DNA from: JBATBW01 sp049662565
GTDB taxonomy: Bacteria; Bacillota_I; Bacilli_A; Erysipelotrichales; Erysipelotrichaceae
Length of the DNA stretch: 8,810 nucleotides
Assembly (NCBI GenBank): GCA_049662565.1
Contig: JBATBW010000170.1
Span: 1 to 8,810 of the forward strand
Direction: 5' to 3'
Positions 6,326 through 8,810 of the stretch are shown in pieces; the first letter of the stretch is position 1; the number at the start of each line of letters is the position of its first letter. Made by a program: the position numbers and the translations under genes. The notes under the pieces were generated by a model. The model was given only the letters and a program-made list of their open reading frames with translations, was not told the origin of the DNA and did no database searches.

Positions 6326-7361
6326 AGTTATTGTCTTTGTTGTCAATTTTGGTATAATATTCTTTCCAAAGTTTCGCAACGTTTTCTTCACAATAATATT
6401 CGCTAACTTGTTTTGCGAGTTTACTAAATTCTTGATAATATTGGGGATCGTTTTTGAGTTTTGTGATTTGATCACAGAATTCGCTAACAGTATTACCTTT
6501 GGCATAATGACCGTCTAAAATATTTTTGTATAGATCGATATCTCTTAGGAGTATCGGTTTATGACAGTTGGATGATTCTAAAATTGTCATTGGGAATAGT
6601 TCTTCATATGATGCGAGGAACATTATGTCGCACATATTGTAAATGCTATTCATTTCACTACGTTCGACAATCCCTAGGAACTTTACGTTGTTGGGGGGAT
6701 TTTCGATAGCTTTTTTTATTTGTTCATAGCCGTCGCTTATTTGTTTGAAGGAAAAACCTCCGGCCCAGATAAATTGAATTTCTGGCATGTTTTTTGCGAC
6801 TTCCATGAAGTCAAAGAAGCCTTTTCTTGTTTGTAATTGACCAACACATAAGACGATAAAGTCATCAGGTGATAGACCATATTGTTGTTTTGTGTTATTA
6901 ATTTGATCTTGTTTTTGAATAAAAAAGTTTTTCTTTGATACATAATTAGGGATATAACTTACTTTATCGGGGTTTACACCATAACTTTCTAAGCGTTTAA
7001 TGAAATATGGGTTAACGGTTACTAAGTAGTCCATATTTTTATAAAAAGAAATGATGTATTTATATAATACTATTTTCGCAATATAAGGTAACTTAATACT
7101 GTTATCTAAAGTTTCCGGTAAAAAGTGAACATATCCAACGGATACACTTTTGTTTTTAATAAAGGGAATAGTTAAATAATGTCGTAAATCTACTGTATGA
7201 TAGTGCGTTATATTAGCTATTTCGAATTCGTTTTCTTTAATAATAAATTGGTCGGTTAAGTTTTTCTTACATAGAGCAACTTGTTCAATATAGGCGGATC
7301 CCACACCTTGACCTTTTACTTTGTCGGCTGACGACAGCATATTGATTGTTCTTTTTGTCAA
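6324..7361 (-). CDS. GT4-type glycosyltransferase, probable glycolipid synthase
   Basis: A GT-B-fold retaining glycosyltransferase of 345 residues. The N-terminal acceptor domain carries SSADKVKGQGVGSAY (10-24). I recall this signature from the CpoA/LafB and Acholeplasma-type diglycosyl-diacylglycerol synthases, which add a second sugar to monoglycosyl-diacylglycerol at the inner membrane face. The C-terminal donor domain has VGQLQTRKGF (173-182) and the E-x7-E motif in EELFPMTILE (Glu 254 and 262), typical of GT4. No TM segment is evident, fitting a peripheral membrane enzyme. The start is TTG at 7361, with a perfect AGGAGG 7 bases upstream; an in-frame TTG at 7385 lies upstream of that site and has none of its own. 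The gene stands alone between its own promoter and terminator; the usual partner making the monoglycosyl lipid is not in the window. GT4 is secure. The lipid acceptor is inferred from the N-terminal signature, and a capsule or other glycan role remains possible. Confidence 0.88.
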   Translation of the reverse strand: MTKRTINMLSSADKVKGQGVGSAYIEQVALCKKNLTDQFIIKENEFEIANITHYHTVDLRHYLTIPFIKNKSVSVGYVHFLPETLDNSIKLPYIAKIVLYKYIISFYKNMDYLVTVNPYFIKRLESYGVNPDKVSYIPNYVSKKNFFIQKQDQINNTKQQYGLSPDDFIVLCVGQLQTRKGFFDFMEVAKNMPEIQFIWAGGFSFKQISDGYEQIKKAIENPPNNVKFLGIVERSEMNSIYNMCDIMFLASYEELFPMTILESSNCHKPILLRDIDLYKNILDGHYAKGNTVSEFCDQITKLKNDPQYYQEFSKLAKQVSEYYCEENVAKLWKEYYTKIDNKDNN

Positions 7362-7368
7362 ACAACCA

Positions 7369-7374
7369 CCTCCT
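7369..7374 (-). promoter_or_regulatory. Ribosome binding site fixing a TTG start
   Basis: AGGAGG on the - strand lies 7 bases before TTG (7361-7359). The next in-frame ATG (7340) is 28 bases from this site, too far for it, so the TTG is preferred. Confidence 0.8.
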
Positions 7375-7396
7375 GTTTTAATCAATTCGCTTTTTA

Positions 7397-7427
7397 ATTA
7401 TAACACAATATGGTGACTATAGCTCAA
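7397..7427 (-). promoter_or_regulatory. Promoter of the glycosyltransferase gene
   Basis: On the - strand the extended -10 TGTTATAAT (7405-7397) is preceded by TTGAGC (7427-7422, four of six consensus bases) at a long 19-base spacing. The leader is about 28 bases and contains the AGGAGG site. The same nine-base extended -10 recurs in front of the HIT gene. Confidence 0.65.
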
Positions 7428-7450
7428 TATTCTTTGTAATTGGATTTAAT

Positions 7451-7477
7451 AAAAAAAGTTAGATGTTGTGTCTAACT
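7451..7477 (-). terminator. Terminator of the HIT/membrane-protein operon
   Basis: AGTTAGA (7477-7471 on the - strand) pairs with TCTAACT (7463-7457) around a 7-base loop and is followed by a T run (7457-7451). It begins one base after the TAA stop at 7479. Confidence 0.82.
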
Positions 7478-7478
7478 C

Positions 7479-7748
7479 TTATTTTTTCATTTTGTTAATA
7501 AATGCTAGTGGCAATAAATGGCCAATTGTTATGCTTATTCCAATTATTAGAACGTATTTTTCCCAGTTATTGGGGTTTAGTTTAAAGACAAAATAGATGA
7601 TTATTAATAGGATTCCCGCAATTGCACTGGCAATATTGAAGGAGTACATCATTTTTGTTTTTGCTAAGTTGATTAGTTGGACATCTAATTGATAAGTAGT
7701 TAAAACAAAAAAGACGGTAAGCATTAGGGTAATTAATATTTCAAACAT
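7479..7748 (-). CDS. Small three-TM membrane protein, unknown function
   Basis: I do not recognise the family. The 89 residues are hydrophobic, with three likely TM segments (about 2-19, 36-56 and 63-83). Short polar links (about 20-34 and 57-62, with LNPNNWEKY) separate them, and a basic tail NKMKK closes the protein. Two Lys near residues 30-32 and the C-terminal lysines suggest which ends face the cytoplasm. AGGAG lies 6 bases before the ATG and inside the last codons of the HIT gene; only one base separates the two genes, so translation is probably coupled. A terminator follows directly. There is no signal peptide, Cys or catalytic motif to suggest a role. It is credible as a gene because of start, spacing and terminator. 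Confidence 0.75.
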   Translation of the reverse strand: MFEILITLMLTVFFVLTTYQLDVQLINLAKTKMMYSFNIASAIAGILLIIIYFVFKLNPNNWEKYVLIIGISITIGHLLPLAFINKMKK

Positions 7749-7749
7749 T

Positions 7750-8142
7750 TTATTCTCCTTTTATTTTTTTTAGTATTTCTTCTTTGTTGTAGTCATGCGA
7801 TATTTCATTGATTTTGAAATCATCATTTTCGTAACGGGGAAGGATATGGACATGCCAGTGTAGGACGGTTTGCCCTGCTACTTCATTAGTGTTGGTGAAG
7901 ATATTACAACCCTTGCTGTTTAGTTTTTGACAAATAAGTTGTGATACTTCATTAGCTTTATTCATTATTTTACTAATGGTTTGTGGATCGGCTTGCCAGA
8001 AGTTGTCATAATGTTTTTTAGGCATTATTAGGGTGTGACCATAGGTTAATTGACTGATGTCTAGGATTGCGATTATTTCTTCGTCTTCGTAGACTTTGTA
8101 ACTAGGTATTTCATTATTTATTATTTTACAAAATATGCACAT
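7750..8142 (-). CDS. hit: HIT-family nucleotide hydrolase/transferase
   Basis: Cytoplasmic histidine-triad protein of the Hint branch, which hydrolyses nucleoside phosphoramidates such as AMP-lysine; the natural bacterial substrate is uncertain. The 130 residues show the full pattern. There is an N-terminal MCIFCKI with a CxxC (Cys 2, 5) that binds zinc in many bacterial members, probably with His 44 and His 95. LDISQLTYGHTLIMPKKHYDN spans 28-46. The triad GQTVLHWHVHILPRY has His 95, 97 and 99, with His 97 the expected nucleophile. I place the start at the ATG at 8142, 8 bases after GAGG; a GTG three codons earlier lies in the ribosome site, and homologues typically begin MCIFC. It heads an operon with the small membrane protein. 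A PrsA-like foldase lies upstream, and hit and prsA are also close together in Bacillus. Confidence 0.95.
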   Translation of the reverse strand: MCIFCKIINNEIPSYKVYEDEEIIAILDISQLTYGHTLIMPKKHYDNFWQADPQTISKIMNKANEVSQLICQKLNSKGCNIFTNTNEVAGQTVLHWHVHILPRYENDDFKINEISHDYNKEEILKKIKGE

Positions 8143-8160
8143 ATTGTTCACCTCATATTT

Positions 8161-8169
8161 ATTATAACA
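8161..8169 (-). promoter_or_regulatory. Extended -10 promoter of the HIT operon
   Basis: TGTTATAAT (8169-8161 on the - strand), identical to the -10 of the glycosyltransferase promoter, ends 18 bases before the HIT ATG. The leader would be only about 10-13 bases. There is no -35 hexamer, and that region is occupied by the foldase terminator palindrome. Confidence 0.55.
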
Positions 8170-8197
8170 AAAAATAAGCGATAATTATCGCTTATTT
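8169..8197 (-). terminator. Terminator of the foldase gene
   Basis: A perfect 26-base palindrome (8172-8197, core AAGCGAT/ATCGCTT) is followed on the - strand by T6 (8174-8169). The foldase TAA stop (8194-8192) lies within the stem. The T run abuts the next promoter's -10 element. Confidence 0.85.
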
Positions 8198-8810
8198 AAA
8201 ATAATCATTGTAAGTTGCTTTTAACTTATCATATAATGTTTTATCATAGACTTTTAGATCGTATTTTTTGAAGAAATAGGTTGTAGCTTTATTTACTACT
8301 TCATTTTCTTTATGTAATGTTTCGATTACTTCGTCTTTGATTTTTGTGCCGTCACGTTCGATGACACTTACGACATAGAATACAGTTTTGTCGCTGTTAG
8401 ATATTGGAGTTGGATTGATTTTTGGTAATGCAATATTTTGTCCAAAATCTAAGACACTAGTGCTGATTTCTGATAATGATGAGTAAATAGTTGCGACACC
8501 CTTGTAGTCTTTCGCATTGTTTGCGGTTGCGACATCTTTTAGGTCTTTTCCTTCATTAACTTGTTTAATTGCCATTAATGCTGTTTCTTCTTTATCAAAT
8601 GATGCAACTGCCATTTTTACTGGTTTATATGTTTTAATGAAGTTGTCAAAGTCACTTGAGATATATTCTTTTGCGATTAGGGCAGCTTTTAATTCACTTT
8701 CTACTACTTGTAAGTATTGTTCTTCAGTAGTTACTTGATAGTATTGTTGGATATAAGCAGCAAATTGATTTCCTAGTGCTTGTTTAGCGATATCAACTGT
8801 TTGTTGTGCT
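8192..8810 (-). CDS. prsA: PrsA/SurA-like foldase with parvulin-type domain (5'-truncated)
   Basis: C-terminal 205 residues of a gene that continues past the right edge; the frame stays open to the last base. Visible are a helical, Gln/Tyr/Glu-rich chaperone-like segment (1-60), then a region aligning with a PpiC/parvulin rotamase domain (about 64-152). That region has KPVKMAVASFDKEETALMAIKQV and EGKDLKDVATANN, like the family's eeA...l..GkdFa.lAk stretch, and VFYVVSVIERDG at its end. A C-terminal helical part (KYDLKVYDKTLYDKLK) follows. This order (N-domain, parvulin, C-helices) fits PrsA, an extracytoplasmic lipoprotein that folds secreted proteins and PBPs; the signal peptide and lipobox would be outside the window. 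The parvulin region lacks the usual histidines (HIL near its start, GYHI near its end) and GGDLG, so isomerase activity is doubtful. The terminator overlaps its stop. The nearby hit gene recalls the Bacillus prsA-hit region. Family assignment is good; the exact name is tentative. Confidence 0.72.
   Translation of the reverse strand, partial: AQQTVDIAKQALGNQFAAYIQQYYQVTTEEQYLQVVESELKAALIAKEYISSDFDNFIKTYKPVKMAVASFDKEETALMAIKQVNEGKDLKDVATANNAKDYKGVATIYSSLSEISTSVLDFGQNIALPKINPTPISNSDKTVFYVVSVIERDGTKIKDEVIETLHKENEVVNKATTYFFKKYDLKVYDKTLYDKLKATYNDYFK

Noticed and set aside
6227..6518. Opposing open frames over the convergent gene ends (both strands)
   Set aside because: They run through two strong terminators and overlap the membrane-protein end and the glycosyltransferase in other frames; no start signals.
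1..8810. Mobile element, CRISPR array, tRNA, rRNA or defence system
   Set aside because: No transposase, integrase, regularly spaced repeats, cloverleaf-like or rRNA-like sequence was seen; the genes are mostly core envelope and repair functions.

Overview
The window comes from the chromosome of a low-GC Gram-positive bacterium (Bacillota, probably Bacilli or an Erysipelotrichia-like lineage close to the wall-less Mollicutes). The evidence is strong AT bias, strong purine-rich ribosome binding sites, TTG and ATG starts, TATAAT-type promoters and a RecU resolvase. A class A penicillin-binding protein implies a peptidoglycan wall. The standard code fits: tryptophan is TGG throughout, no internal TGA occurs, and all nine genes end in TAA.

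Layout, left to right. Positions 1-570 (+) hold the 3' part of endonuclease III (nth), ended by two tandem terminators. Positions 625-3823 (-) hold recU and a class A PBP (ponA-like), overlapping by 8 bases and converging on nth. This nth / ponA-recU arrangement matches the known Bacillus order and looks like core chromosome. After a 264-base divergent promoter region, positions 4088-6270 (+) carry an Atg22/UMF1-type MFS transporter followed by an unrecognised four-TM protein with a large predicted extracytoplasmic domain. Convergent to it, 6324-7361 (-) encodes a GT4 glycosyltransferase that resembles the glycolipid (diglycosyl-diacylglycerol) synthases of Firmicutes. Next, 7479-8142 (-) has a HIT-family hydrolase and a 3-TM mini-protein 1 base apart. 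The right edge (8192-8810, -) holds the C-terminal part of a PrsA-like foldase.

Much of the region serves the cell envelope: PBP for wall synthesis, a GT for glycolipid or lipoteichoic acid anchor synthesis, and a PrsA-like foldase for exported proteins. The nth and recU genes are repair and recombination genes. The HIT/prsA proximity also recalls Bacillus.

I see no mobile element, CRISPR array, tRNA or rRNA. I found no clear undescribed system. The points most worth following are the unknown membrane protein paired with the MFS transporter, the repeat-rich control region in front of that pair, the parvulin-like foldase that seems to lack its catalytic histidines, and the regular embedding of stop codons in intrinsic terminators.
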